Assembly (NCBI GenBank): GCA_030248215.1
Contig: JASANG010001402.1
Span: 388,501-452,500, forward strand
Direction: 5' to 3'
Length of the DNA: 64,000 nucleotides
Origin: Enoplolaimus lenunculus
Lineage: Eukaryota > Nematoda > Enoplea > Enoplida > Thoracostomopsidae
Made by a program: the position numbers and the translations under genes
Notes under the pieces: model-generated
What the model saw: only the letters and a program-made list of their open reading frames with translations
Told to the model about the DNA's origin: nothing
Database searches by the model: none
In this document: piece after piece, positions 36,417 through 47,591 of the stretch
Position numbering within the stretch: the stretch's first letter is position 1
How the letters are laid out: each line of letters opens with the position of its first letter

Positions 36417-36610
36417 GGCCTTTGTAAAGATGGGGTGGAATGCTTTTCTGCGCGACTGCAATAGAGTAAGCTTAAACTTTAGACCATTTTTTGCTTATGC
36501 TTAGAGGCTTAGGGGTAGGCTTGAGCATAACCTCTTTCTAGGCTTATGCTTTACGCTTAGGCTAAGAAATAGCTTATACCACTGTTACAGCCGTGTTCTA
36601 TTCATTGACC
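36417..36610 (+). mobile_element. TTAGGC-carrying MITE, worn
   Basis: The left end GGCCTTTGTAAAGATGGGG and right end ...CCGTGTTCTATTCATTGACC mix type A and B features. The interior has TTAGGC/TTACGC runs. No convincing duplication is seen. Confidence 0.6.
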
Positions 36611-36672
36611 GTATGTTCAATCTAATTATCAATTGTACAACAAACAACAGGTTTTTATTAAAGTCGTATTCT

Positions 36673-37000
36673 ACAAAGGCGGATCCAAGGGGGATGGCAG
36701 GATGCATCGCCCCACCGGCTGCCGAGTGTATTTTTTTCAAGGTTAAAATAAAACTTACTATGCAAATTTTTGTTCCGGTATCTCAAGATTTCACAGTTGT
36801 TTAGGGCTTCGCCCCGAAACTCAGCACAAATAATTTTCTATGTGCTTTGACCAATTTTAAAACGAGTTTAGCTTATTGCTCGCTCTTCTGGCGAGTTCCG
36901 GACTCCCACTCAGGAGTTTGGGAGGGCCCACACAAGTGTGTGGGAATAAAAGTGCCAATTTGGCTAAAATAGGGCTGCCCCCCTGCACCCGTCTACCTAT
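36673..37000. mobile_element. hAT-like fragment
   Basis: CAAAGGCGGATCCAAGGGGG opens a unit that shares GGGCTTCGCCCCGAAACTC and GCTCGCTCTTCTGGCGAG-type sequence with the interior of 40119-41255. The right end is near 37000 but no duplication was found. Confidence 0.55.
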
Positions 37001-37375
37001 GAACCCTTAGCCTATGCGCAAACCTAAGCTTACACCTAAACTTTGGCCTAAAACGTATACTAAAGCTTGAACCTAAACCTGACTCTAATCCTAAACTTCT
37101 GAATAGCCTAACCTTTTAGAAATTGAGATATTATCCGGGAAATTTTGTGAATTTGAGAAATTACTCAGAAAATTGGGATGGACCTGTTCTATACACAATA
37201 CAGTGTGCCTGTGACTTGGTTGTTTTTATTTGCATAAAAATATGTATGACCTTGTGCCAAAGCTTAACATTTTTCCACTTGTGCGACTCCCCCCCCACAA
37301 ACACCTTCTGGACCAGCCACTGATAAACTGCTATGTACTACCAGTCTTAAAACCCGGCCCTTCTTGCAATTAATT

Positions 37376-37439
37376 GCTAATGATTTGATCAAATTGCAAT
37401 TAATTAATTAATTAATTGCCATTTGATCAAATCATTAGC
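37376..37439. repeat. 64-bp near-perfect palindrome
   Basis: The left 32-bp arm GCTAATGATTTGATCAAATT + GCAATTAATTAA pairs with the right arm, with one mismatched pair and no spacer. The centre is TTAATTAATTAA. It is followed by GCGGCCGC. Confidence 0.9.
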
Positions 37440-37796
37440 GGCCGCTCCTTTATAAAGGTGCAATGATTTGTACCTACATTCGTTCGCTATTACTGACTGC
37501 AGAAAGCTTGCACTACAACGGCATTTGCGTCGCTAAGTTGTTTAGCCGATCGCTTCAAAATTTTGTAATCTTTTACTGTAGCTCACTCCTTTCGTTTTAA
37601 GTGTAAGCTTCAATGCTGTCACAACTTGGATACAGCAATTAGACTACATAACAGTTTCTAGTGTCTATAGTCATTTTGAGGTATAAAGATATGTTATGTA
37701 TACGCCTATTGTGGATTCGTGCTCCTTATTTAACGTTGATATATGACTTTCAAGCCTTAATATTGTTTTTTGCATTAATTTTTTGATTCGTTACAG

Positions 37797-38052
37797 GGCC
37801 AATATAAGGAACAGGGGCGGAACAGTATTATTAGCAATACTCCGAAGCCTAAGCCTAAGCCTAAGCCTAAGCCTAAGCCTAAGCCTAAGCGTAAGAATGA
37901 GCATATTCCTAAGCCTAAGCCTAAGCCTAAGCGTAAGAATGTGCATATTCCTAAGCCTAATTCTAAGCCAAGCAAAAAATTAGGCTAAAGCTTAAGCTTA
38001 CTCTATTGCAGTCCTACAGAAAAGCGTTTCGCCCCTGATCTTTACATAGGCC
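37797..38052 (-). mobile_element. TTAGGC-carrying MITE, type A, with long GCCTAA run
   Basis: It is 256 bp long with ends GGCCAATATAAGGAACAGG and ...TGATCTTTACATAGGCC. The flanks CGTTACAG and ATTTACAG match at 6 of 8 positions. It holds the cleanest hexamer run in the window, about eight uninterrupted AAGCCT units near 37847-37900, then a second run. It shares its length and layout with the copy at 43744-43999. Confidence 0.82.
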
Positions 38053-38503
38053 ATTTACAGTAGATACTAGTCAGCCAACTTTGCGCTATGCGCAAAAGTG
38101 TTTAACAAATGCCAAAAATTTGCATGCAAATCCTTTAAATTATACAACAGTTAATACGTTTATGTGCTATGAAACTATTGTAAACAAAGTATGCTAGAAA
38201 CTTGCCCAAAATATGTATATGGGGCGTTCCAGGTTTAATCATGTAGATTTTTTAAGTTTATATTTGGATTTAACGATTTCTCAATTGGTACACGACAAGC
38301 AATTCCAAGGATCAGCGGAGGTATCGTTTCTATTGCTTCGGCAAACACTTTTTGCTTTCACACACGGCAAAAAATGGTGAGTCAAATTAACTCTCTATGA
38401 AATAGGCTCTACAGTATTATCTAAACTGAGTCGAATTTGACTCTGAAATTTTAGCCTGTAGCTTTTCAGTTACTTATGTTTTTTACCTACAATCGAATGT
38501 ATG

Positions 38504-38697
38504 GGCCCATACAGAGATCAGATGCGGAACGTTTTCTGTGGGACTAGAAAAGAGTGAGCTTAGGTTTTAGAGTAATTTTTTGCTTGGCTTAGGCTTAGGC
38601 TTAGGCTTATTAATAAACTCATTCTTACGCTTAGACTTAGGCTTACGCTTAGGAATATGCTTATAATACTGTTCCGCCACAGTTCTTTAAATTGGCC
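38504..38697 (+). mobile_element. TTAGGC-carrying MITE, type A
   Basis: The ends are GGCCCATACAGAGATCAG and ...GTTCTTTAAATTGGCC, with flanks AATGTATG and AAATTATG (6 of 8). The interior has TTAGGC runs. A second, oppositely oriented copy follows at about 38757-38945. Confidence 0.75.
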
Positions 38698-38756
38698 AAA
38701 TTATGTATGGGAGTGCATTTTCTTGCGATTGGAAAAAGTAAAAAAAGTACAATCGT

Positions 38757-38945
38757 TGACGGAACAGTAATATAAGCATATTCCTAAGCCAAAGCATAAG
38801 CCTAAAGCCTAAGCGTATTAAGAATGAGTCGATTGCTAAACCTAAAGCGTAAGCCTAATCAAAGCAAAAAATTCCTCTAAAGCCTTTAGCTTACTCTATT
38901 GCAGTGCCACAGAAAAACATTCCGCCCCTGCTCTTTACATGGGCC
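38757..38945 (-). mobile_element. TTAGGC-carrying MITE, type A, left end worn
   Basis: It is in reverse orientation and contains GGAACAGTAATATAAGCATATTCC-like sequence, AAGCCTAA runs and the right end ATTCCGCCCCTG...CTTTACATGGGCC. The outer part of the left terminal repeat is not recognisable. It lies tail to tail with the copy at 38504. Confidence 0.65.
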
Positions 38946-39710
38946 AACCTTTCTAAGCAGAATTGGTGCTAAATGTTTCGCTAATTTGATAGTGTAATGT
39001 TAAAAGTTGTTCAATGAATTTGCTTAAAATGTGTTTTAAAATTAAAAATAACATGATATTATCCATGATGAACTCAACGCTAGCGGGCATAATTTTGAAC
39101 TATCAAATTGTTTTTGCTTTCAGTTGCATAAAGCTGTTTACAGTCGTCCTACGCGTTAAAAATTGCACTTATTTCGTTTGTAAACTTTATGTCTTGCCTT
39201 CAAGCCATAAACTATAACAACAACTCCCGCATAATTTTGAGTTTAAATTTGAAAACAGTCACTCACACAATCGAATATCTCCGTCGAGCGATCGGGTTTC
39301 AAATAATTTCAACAGCATTTTGAGCCAAAACCACACAAAACTTTTCCTCGCGTGTTTCCGTACGATTAAAGATCAGTAAGCCAGTCTCACCTAGCTAACT
39401 ATATATGTCTGTCAAGCGTATTTAATTATTACACGAATGTCAATATAAAATTGAGGCATTGAGTTGTCTGCGGTCACACAAAATTTGTATATGCTTGAAA
39501 TTTAATACTGACAGAGTTTCTTTGCTCAACGGTTGCATCCGGGTGCCCCTGGCACGTGGCGTTTCCGGGCCTATCAAATATCGTGTGGTAGAGTATAGTG
39601 ACTTTGCAAATTTCAAATATTCTAGTCGAAGTAGCAAGAATAAAGTATATTTCAATATGCATCTTCATATATTATTTGATGTAAGAAATTGTCTTTTACA
39701 AATCTGAGCT

Positions 39711-39873
39711 AATATAAAGATCAATGGCGGAATGATTTCCTGTGAGAGTAAGCTTAAGCTTTTGACTATTTTTTCGTTAAGCTGAGGTATAAGCTCATTC
39801 TTACGCTTTACGCTTAGGCTAAGGCTTGAGGATATGCTTACACTATTGTTACGGCCCTGTTCTATATATTTGC
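39711..39873 (+). mobile_element. TTAGGC-carrying MITE, worn
   Basis: ATATAAAGATCAATGGCGG, then TAAGCTTAAGC, hexamer variants and GGCCCTGTTCTATATATTTGCC follow the family layout. Both ends have decayed. Confidence 0.55.
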
Positions 39874-40271
39874 CGGTATTGTTTTTAGTTATATTTAAGC
39901 AGAAAATCGAAGCTAGGATGGGTCAACCCATCTACGTCGCTATGTTTATTAAGCTTATTTGTTATAGTTTCTGAAATCTTTTACCAACATAGGAAATAAA
40001 TCTACAAGAGACCATTGAAGTTACGCTCCGGTTCCGGAAACTAATTCGATTCATTTCGACAAATATCTCGTCCAGTTTCTAATCGGTGTTCAGAAGGAAA
40101 ATCTGATTTTTCTTACGGCAGTGGCGGATCCAGAAATTTCTGGTGTGGGGAAGTACAAGTGGAAAATGTTAAGTTTTCGCACATGTTCATACATATTTTT
40201 GCGCATATAAAAACATCCACGAGCCACACACGCACAGACACACACACTGGCCCATGTATGGAACAGGTCAA

Positions 40272-40375
40272 TCCCAATTTCCTGGGTAATATCCCAATTT
40301 CCCAATATCCTAATTTCCTGGGTAATATCCCAATTTCCCAATATCCTAATTTCCCGGGTAATATTCTAATTTTCC
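40272..40375 (+). repeat. Short tandem repeat CCCAATTTCC/TGGGTAATAT
   Basis: CCCAATTTCCTGGGTAATAT and shortened versions repeat about five times. Its boundaries coincide with a type B MITE start (GGCCCATGTATGGAACAGG at 40247), so it may be an expanded interior. Confidence 0.65.
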
Positions 40376-40505
40376 ATAAGCTTAGGCTATTCAGAAGTTT
40401 AGGGTTAGACTCGAGTTTAGGCTTAAGCTTGAGCCTAGGCGTTAGGCAATCGTTTATGTGTAGAATTTAGGTTCGCGCATAGACTGGAGGGTCCATCGGC
40501 AGACA

Positions 40506-40952
40506 GGCCCATGTTACTGTAACGGGCGTCCAGGTTTCTGGTGGATCTATAAAAGAGTGTGTTTAGATTCTAGATTACATTTTTTGCATAGGCTAAGGCT
40601 TGGGCTTAGGTTCAGGCTTAGGAATCTATTTTTGCAACGTTTACACACAAAAAATATATCTGAATTTAATCAGAAAAGTATTTTCTGTGGCAAATCTGAC
40701 AAGTTTTTCTGAGATTTAAAACAATTTTTCAAAAAGTAGCTGGACAACGTTTATTTTCAGACTTTATTCCAAAACTTTCAGAAATCTTTTCTGTTATAAG
40801 GAAATACTTTTCAAGTGCACCTTGCTAATTATATTTCTTAAATGTAAGAAATTTTTTCTTATATATCAGAAATATTATATTGAGTATAGGCTTAGGCTTA
40901 CGTTTAGGAATACGCTTAATCTACAGTTACGCCCCTTAAAGTAACACTGGCC
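40506..40952 (+). mobile_element. TTAGGC-carrying MITE, type C, itself interrupted
   Basis: The left end is GGCCCATGTTACTGTAACG and the right end ...CCCCTTAAAGTAACACTGGCC. It is flanked by GGCAGACA and GGCAGACG (7 of 8). TTAGGC runs lie on both sides of an inner insertion at about 40643-40884 (the ACACAAAAAA...TCTGA family). It sits inside the hAT-like element 40119-41255. Confidence 0.8.
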
Positions 40953-41526
40953 GGCAGACGGATTCAGGGGGCAGTCCCTCTGCAGCCAAATCGGCACTTT
41001 TTATTCCTCCACGCTTGACCGCTCCCCCAAACTCGCGAGCGAAGCGAACGAGAAGTTAGACGCATTTTAAAACTTGTCAAAGCACATGGAAAAATAGTTA
41101 CGCTGAGATTCGGGGCAAAGGCCCTAAACATCTGTGAAATAACGAGATATCGGGACAAAAATTTGCATTGTAAGTTTGATTTGAACCCTGAAAAAATTAC
41201 ACTCGGTAGCCGGTGGGGGGGCTGCATCCCCGCATCCCTCCTTGATCCGCCCTTGTCTTACGGCCGAACATACCTCTTCTACATGTGCAAGAAGGATAAG
41301 TTTTCTTTTTTCAAAAGCATTCTCGTATGTTTCCTTTCTTCAATTTCCTGCCCATAAATTTAAGCTTGTACCATTTGAAATTGTTACAGCTTGGCAAATA
41401 ACGTAAACAGCTGTCGAATGCTGCTAATCTCTTGTGTTCAACCCCAAAAAATTATAAATCTGTCAGATTCGATGACGAATTCATCAAAAATTTCTACTCA
41501 ATGATCATAACCGAAAATGCCATATT

Positions 41527-41672
41527 TATCATTCGTATATAAAAATATATACATATACATGTATATTTACATATAATATATAAATATATATACATATATA
41601 TGATGTATTATATATATGATGTATTATATATATACATATATATATATATACATGTATATGTGTATTATATAT
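41527..41672. repeat. TA-rich microsatellite
   Basis: TATATA/TACATATATA tracts with two TGATGTATTATATATA repeats. Confidence 0.8.
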
Positions 41673-42097
41673 CAGAGTGCTGACAGATCTGAAATGAGCG
41701 ATATTTCTTTGCAATAATTGCAACTTGCACAACGTTAAGATGATTTGAACACAAAATCATTATTAATAAGCTGAGAGTGAGTATGCTTAAAGTTGCAATG
41801 AGTGCAACCACAACAACAACTTTTACGAGAAAACAACGCGAGGTAAAAACGCATCTTCAAAGCTGTCAAATCGAATGATGAGAGACTGTTTTTGATCGCG
41901 AAATATGCCCTGGGTACATCGCTAATCGACGAATTAAACCACAGGAAATTAATATATATATTCGATACTACTGTAGAGTGTAACTTGTCAGGCAAGTCAA
42001 GTTTATAAATGCTTACAAGGGCTTTTTTGTGCTTGTGGTTTAGGATGTTAGGATGTGATGGACCTATTTAGAGATTATAAAATGTTGATAAAGTTGG

Positions 42098-42550
42098 TGA
42101 AAAATAAGTCTAAAGCTAATGCTTACTCTATTCTAGTACCACAAAAAACTCTCCGCCCCTGATCTTTACATGGGCCCGGTGTGTTACAACACTGCGCAGC
42201 GTCGTTCAATTTTAGACTAATTTTTTGGTTTATGATGCTTCTCTAATGCACACGACCTCTCTTAAGCCTAAGCTAAATCGGTCAATGTAAAGAATAGAGG
42301 CGGCGCAGTATTTAAGCATATTCCTAAGCCTAAAGCATAAGCCTAAGCCTAAGCCTAAGCCTAAGCGTAAGGGTGAGCCTATTCTTAAGCCTAAGCCTAA
42401 GCCTAAGCCTAAGCGTAAGGGTGAGTCTATTCCTAAGCCTAAGCCAAAGCCTAAGCCTAAGCCTAAGCCTAAGCAAGTTAGTCTAAAGCTTAAACTGACT
42501 GTATTGCAGCCACGCCGTAAAACGATCCTGCCGTGTTCTATACATGGGGC
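42098..42550. mobile_element. Cluster of TTAGGC MITEs
   Basis: A right half in reverse orientation ends at CTTTACATGGGCC (about 42175). A second unit then starts near 42276 (GGTCAATGTAAAGAATAG) and ends near 42549 (GTTCTATACATGGGG). The second holds three blocks of AAGCCT hexamers separated by TAAGGGTGAG spacers. Long frames here translate to Gly-Leu repeats and are not genes. Confidence 0.6.
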
Positions 42551-43389
42551 ACACACCGCAACATCACCGTTTTGTTTTTTGTATTCTGATCAGTATCCGG
42601 TTCCGGTTCTGTTAGTTTACATCTCTTATTTCCGCCTAAGGATTAGCCACAATATAAGGTTTCAACTTTAATTGTCGAGTTGAAACATTAAATTTATGAA
42701 ATATGCGTACCTCCTTAGCAGATTTACACAATAGTTTTCCAGTCGGTCGTAGCTGGTTACATTTTCGCTCAAGTACGTATGGTTTCGTAACTGCAACCTT
42801 CAGAACCGTTTACGAGTATAAACCTGGTGCGTAACCGATATTTTGGTTCGACAGGGTATACGTTCATACCGTAGAAAAGTTGTTTCGACTTCTAAAAGCC
42901 ACAAGTTATACTCTAAAGCCTGTGAAATGTATTTGCTATGGTCTTTCGAAACATTTCAAGAGGAAATGCATATATTCCTCAATCCGCCCCCCTTTGTATA
43001 CGCCGAACCTAAACGCTATGATTGCGGCATTCTTTAAAGTAGCTTTTACTATATAAAGTTGGACGTCTGTCAACGTCGATAATTTGAAAATCGTGTCACA
43101 CATTGACTGATCGGTACAAAGCATTAAATTTGACCAGAAACCATTTTTCTGCCGTAAAATCTCAACAACCCGCGGGCTCTTCGTTGTCATAAAGACCCGG
43201 TCAAAAACACGAGTCAAGCCAGATTATCTGCACCTTTATACCCTGAACCAAGATAAACTCCTCTTTGGGTCGACACAATTTTGTTTGTCAAAGATTGAAT
43301 TTTGGCAGACTAAATTTGGTGACATTACAGTGGTAAAGACGCAGTTGTATCAAGAGACTAGTGAAAGTTAAGCAATTTTTCATTACAAA

Positions 43390-43642
43390 CACACTCAAAA
43401 TAATATTTCTGATATTTAACAAAAAATTTCTTACATTTGAGAAATATGATTAGCAAGGTGCACTTGAAAAGTATTTCTGTTATATAACAAAAATGTTTTC
43501 AAAAAACGTTTTGAAATAAAGTCTGAAAATAAACGTTTTCCAATTATTTTAAGAAAAATTGTCTTAAATATCAGCAAAACTTTTCAGGTTTGCCACAGAA
43601 AACACTTTTCTGAATAAATTCAGAAATACTTTTTTTGTGTGC
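43390..43642. mobile_element. Inverted-repeat MITE (ACACAAAAAA...TTTCTGA ends)
   Basis: CACACTCAAAATAATATTTC is mirrored by ...CAGAAATACTTTTTTTGTGTG. The same unit in the other orientation interrupts the type C MITE at about 40643-40884, and short pieces lie near 48825 and 54780. Confidence 0.65.
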
Positions 43643-43693
43643 ACTTTTAAATTAGCTGGGTTTGTAATACATTTCTCAGATCTATTGGCGGCC

Positions 43694-44721
43694 CGACGGA
43701 TCAAGGATTTTCTGGTTGGGAAGGATCCGAGATTGGACTTTTTGACCAGTGTAAGGAACAGGAGCGGAAAAGTATTATAAGCGTATTCCCAAGCCTAAAG
43801 CCTAAGCCTAAGCGTAGGAATAAGCATATTTCTAAGCCTAAGCCTAAGCCTAACCTAAGCCTAAGCGTAAGAATGATCATATTCCTAAGTTTGCGAATAA
43901 GCCTAATCCTTAGCCAGGCAACAGAATTAGTCTAATCTTTAAGCTTACTGTATTCTAGTCGCACAGAAAAACGTTCCGCCCCTGATCTTTACATGTACCG
44001 ACTTTTTATATATATCAGCGCCGCCTCTAGAGTATCCGAGACCAGACCTGCGAGCATGGGACCCCATCCTAAGACATTTTGTCACCTTTTGAAAAATGAA
44101 AATTTAAAAATTGATGTTTCAACACCTGGTCCCTCACAGTAGCCGAAAATTTTGGTTTATGGTTAACCATGGGCACATTTGAACTCTTGCGTAGGAAGTA
44201 AAATTCGCGAGCCAAGCGAGCGAAAATCCGCAGACGCTTTCTGAACAAAGCTTGTTTTTGGATCAAATGGAGGTTTTCGAAATTGATTTGGTTCGAGGTC
44301 GTGCCTATGGCTGCTCTGACCTCGTCCGAAAAACAAATCACGGGACCATTGGATGGATTAGGTAAACATAGGTTAAATTTGCGCGAACGAGAGTGCCAGA
44401 CGCTTGTTTTGGCATTCAAACTGACTTAACTTTTGCTTTACTTGATGAGGAGTTTTTGTAAACTTGATCTTGTCGCCCAGCGACTGGATTGGTCGATCCC
44501 ATGCTGTCCTGTGCAAAATTATGTTTGATCAAAGCGAGCAAAATGCTATATGTACGCAAAATGTTTAGATAATCAAGAGTCAAAAATAGTGGAATCCCTA
44601 ATAAAACTTGCGGGTGTAAAGTCCGACGCGAAATTCGTACTCAATTATGAAGAAAAATTTCATTTCATTGGGGTCTGGTAGGGGGGATCGATTCTAGAAT
44701 CGCCCCCAAGATCCGTCCTTG
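43694..44721. mobile_element. 1.0-kb hAT-like element with nested TTAGGC MITE
   Basis: CGACGGATCAAGGATTTTC at the left and ...CAAGATCCGTCCTTG at the right are inverted, with flanks TGGCGGCC and CGGCGGCC (7 of 8). It contains the type A MITE at 43744. The frame at 44069-44419 (minus) lies within it and has no recognised domain. Confidence 0.72.
43744..43999 (-). mobile_element. TTAGGC-carrying MITE, type A, inside a hAT-like element
   Basis: The element is in reverse orientation (internal runs read AAGCCT). Its ends are GACCAGTGTAAGGAACAGG and ...TGATCTTTACATGTACC, flanked by GACTTTTT on both sides (exact 8 bp). It is 256 bp long and sits within the larger element at 43694-44721, so that element was already in place. 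Confidence 0.87.
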
Positions 44722-44995
44722 CGGCGGCCTATGTTGCTTTAGCAGGTCTACCGCTAGTTTTTGACTAATTTTTCGGCTTAGACTTTCTCTTACGTTTAGG
44801 CCAATGCTTAGTTATAGGCTTATCTTTACTCTGAGTCAGAGGAGCCCGTATCCATTCCCCATGCGCCCTCCAGCTTCTGGGGCACCTCATGATATGAGCT
44901 TGAAATTGTTATTTGATTGTACTGTTGTGACCGAATAAGAAGGAATAAAGGGGGTGCCTTCTGGAGAGGCCAAATAAATATTAGCCTCCCTCTTA

Positions 44996-45443
44996 CTGTA
45001 GTAACCCGAATAAGAGGGGGACTGATATTTATTTGGCCTCTCCAGATAGTATCCCCCCTTGTTATTCGGTTATGGACTGTTATTTATTTTTAACCCACGC
45101 TCCGCCGCCCTACTCTATTCATATATATCCGGTACTGCAATTATCCGTTGAATTAAACGTTTATTTGTCTTGTGTCAATAACTTGAGCGATAATACAAGG
45201 TTGTACTTAGGAATGTACTTTCGAAAATTAAGTACGATTTAAAGTTTCGAACTCAAATTATTTGATCCTGGAGTCATTTATGCGCTACAATTAGGGTTAA
45301 TTCACATTTATGGACCCTAATTAGGGTTTAAGCACTCTATCCGCTTACGGACTCTTATTAGGGATACGGACTCCTATTGATTCGGACCCAAAATGGGGAC
45401 CCCCGTCTTATTACCCCTCCCCCTCTTATTCGGGCCACTACAG
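44996..45443 (+). mobile_element. mariner-type MITE
   Basis: CTGTAGTAACCCGAATAAG and ...CTTATTCGGGCCACTACAG are inverted and flanked by TA on each side, the mariner target. It is 448 bp, non-coding, and matched by an oppositely oriented copy at 52571-53029. Confidence 0.8.
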
Positions 45444-45445
45444 TA

Positions 45446-46264
45446 TATATATTTTGGTCGTTCTGTAACCATTTTTATCGAAAAATTCTAAGACAGCAGA
45501 TCGCACGCTGATAATATCATATTCTTTTGCAAGAAAGACTGCACACGGTAGTGTGCAAGTAAACCGTGTCCAAATGTGACATAAATTTGTTCAAAAGCGA
45601 CAAAACCGGATATTTTATAAATTTCCGGCAAATAATTCGCCACAAACTCATACGGGTTTTAAGTTCAAATTTGAGGATCGGCCGGCCGAAAACTGAATTT
45701 TGAAGGGTGACATTTTTTTTGCAATTGTGTCATGAACCAGAGTTGAAACCGGTTCTCGGTAGGGTTGGATTCAAAGTCCGGGCCCGTTGGGCATATTTCA
45801 GCCAGAGCCATGCCACGAGCGTAGCCAGCTCAACCTGCTGTCGAAACGACAGAACAATTTTAGGATGAGCAATCCTGTTGAAATTGTAAGCTGTTTATAC
45901 AGGTGGGGATAAATGTTTTCTGGGGGGTGGGGCTTACTTATTTCTTGGCCCCCTCTGGCTGACTTGATGCGTATGATTGTTTTTCGCAAAGATCGGTACG
46001 TTTTTAAGCTTTTTTTGAAAATTTGAAAATATTTGTTTGATTTTACAGTAAAAAAACACGCCAATTTTATCACCCAGGCGAAAAAGGCTAAGAACACAGT
46101 CAGATCAAGAAAAAAACACATTCCTGACCCATTCCTCATAAACAAATCCTTTAAAAGCGGCATCTGGTTTGCGATTAAACGGCGTACCTCAAACTGTGAT
46201 GAACATAAACTTTCTAAGCACTTTTCGCAACCACAGGTCAATCCAACGAAAGGTCAGCCATATC
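45446..46264. other. Nothing recognised
   Basis: Short frames only. The frame at 45798-46241 (minus) has a hydrophobic patch but no recognisable domain and no splice context. Confidence 0.4.
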
Positions 46265-46441
46265 CAGTGGCGGATCCAGGATCTCAAAATGGGAGGGGCC
46301 AAAATTTCACAGGTAATAAACTTATTTTTGACCCATACACAAACCACGAACTATTGTCACAAAATTGCTATAGAATTTTTGTCGAGATGCTGTTGGGGGG
46401 GAGGCCCACGACCGGGGTGGCTCCCCATGGATCCGCCATTG
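46265..46441 (+). mobile_element. hAT-like MITE (CAGTGGCGGATCC family)
   Basis: The ends are CAGTGGCGGATCCAGG and ...CCATGGATCCGCCATTG, flanked by GCCATATC on both sides (exact 8 bp). The 177-bp non-coding body contains AATTTCACAGGTAATAAAC and GTCGAGATGCTGTTGGGGG. Confidence 0.9.
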
Positions 46442-47184
46442 GCCATATCATACCTCGAACACGAATCAAAGCTGAAATTTTGTATTAATAAGATCCAGTA
46501 CTAAAATGGCGTTTGGGCTGTTTTGTGTCGATTCGCTCGCAAAACTACGTTCGCTATCACATATTGTGCTCGCAGGCCCTCGACTAAAGTGTCTGTTACT
46601 CGCGACACTACTAATCTCACAACAGACTCGAAAAATATTTCAGAAGTTTTCGTTATAAGACAAGGAATGTTTTGGCAACGTCTTTGAAAATAGTTTAACT
46701 TTCAATCTTCAAACTATGCCGCTATTTGGTTGAAGAACCGCTCGAGCAGATCGGCAAATCTTTTAACTTTAGCTGCGATTTCATGACGTTGTGACCGGCT
46801 TTGAATTTAACCGCCTGGTTGACTTGAACTCATGTTCTCTCGTGTTTGTTTTTAAAGTATCTCGACAGGTCTGTGACGTATTACAATCCGCCGTCAATCT
46901 TCAAGCTGCGTTACCATTGCGTGCGCGACTTGGTTAGCGGGTCGCAAGCTATTTTGGAAAAAATTTATTCAGCACTTTTAAGAAAATATTTATTTAGCAC
47001 TAAATTTTTGGAGGTTTTTACGTTAAAAGTTTTGAACGATTTTTATTTGCTATAAAATGAAACGTTAGTCTAGCAGTCTCGCGGAGTGCTATTTTGATTC
47101 TTTGCTAGAATTTTGATTTGTTTCAAATTCGAACGTTTTAGTTTTCTTGCATCTATTAAATTTGAGGCTCAATGCAAAAAACAT

Positions 47185-47591
47185 GGCCGTAACAGTAGTA
47201 TAAGCATATTCCTAAGCCTAAGCGTAAGAGTGAGTTCATACTTAAGCCTAAGGATAAGCCTAAGCTTAAGCAAAACAATCAATCTAAAGCTTCAGTTTGC
47301 TTTATCGCAGTTCTACAGAAAAACGGACCCATGTATAGAACAGGGCCGGATCGTATTCCGGAGAGGCTATAATAGTGTCCGTTTAAGCTTTAGACTAATT
47401 TTTTGCTTAGGCTTACGCTTAGGCTTAGGCTTAGGCTTAGGGATAGGCTTATCCATACGCTTAGGCTTAGGGACAGGCTCATCCATACGCTTAGGCTTAG
47501 GCTTAGGCTTAGCAAAATGCTTATACTTCTGTTCCGCCCCTGTTCTATACATGGGTCGAACAACGTTACACCCCCGATGTTTACATGGGCC
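47185..47591 (-). mobile_element. Type A TTAGGC MITE split by a type B copy
   Basis: The outer element reads GGCCGTAACAGTAGTATAAGC ... GATGTTTACATGGGCC and has a small deletion near its left end. A complete type B element lies inside it at 47326-47557 with its own 8-bp duplication, giving the order of insertion. Confidence 0.75.
47326..47557 (+). mobile_element. TTAGGC-carrying MITE, type B, nested
   Basis: The ends are GACCCATGTATAGAACAGG and ...CCCCTGTTCTATACATGGGTC, flanked by GAAAAACG and GAACAACG (7 of 8). It has several TTAGGC runs. Type B differs from type A in the TATAGAACAGGGCC end and the CGGAGAGGCTATAATAG segment, so it is a sister subfamily. Confidence 0.82.

Larger units (their letters stand above)
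40119..41255. mobile_element. 1.1-kb hAT-like element with nested TTAGGC MITE
   Basis: CAGTGGCGGATCCAG at the left and ...CTTGATCCGCCCTTG at the right are inverted, flanked by TCTTACGG on both sides (exact 8 bp). The type C TTAGGC MITE lies within it at 40506-40952. A short tandem CCCAATTTCC repeat lies at about 40272-40375. Confidence 0.85.

Noticed and set aside
42230-42556. Open frame with Gly-Leu repeats
   Set aside because: It is the translation of TTAGGC hexamers inside MITEs. The same applies to frames at 37775-37983 and 47113-47640.
44069-44419. Possible protein gene of 116 residues
   Set aside because: It lies inside a hAT-like element, has no recognised domain, and a related frame appears in the relative at 40964-41227 only as shared repeat sequence.
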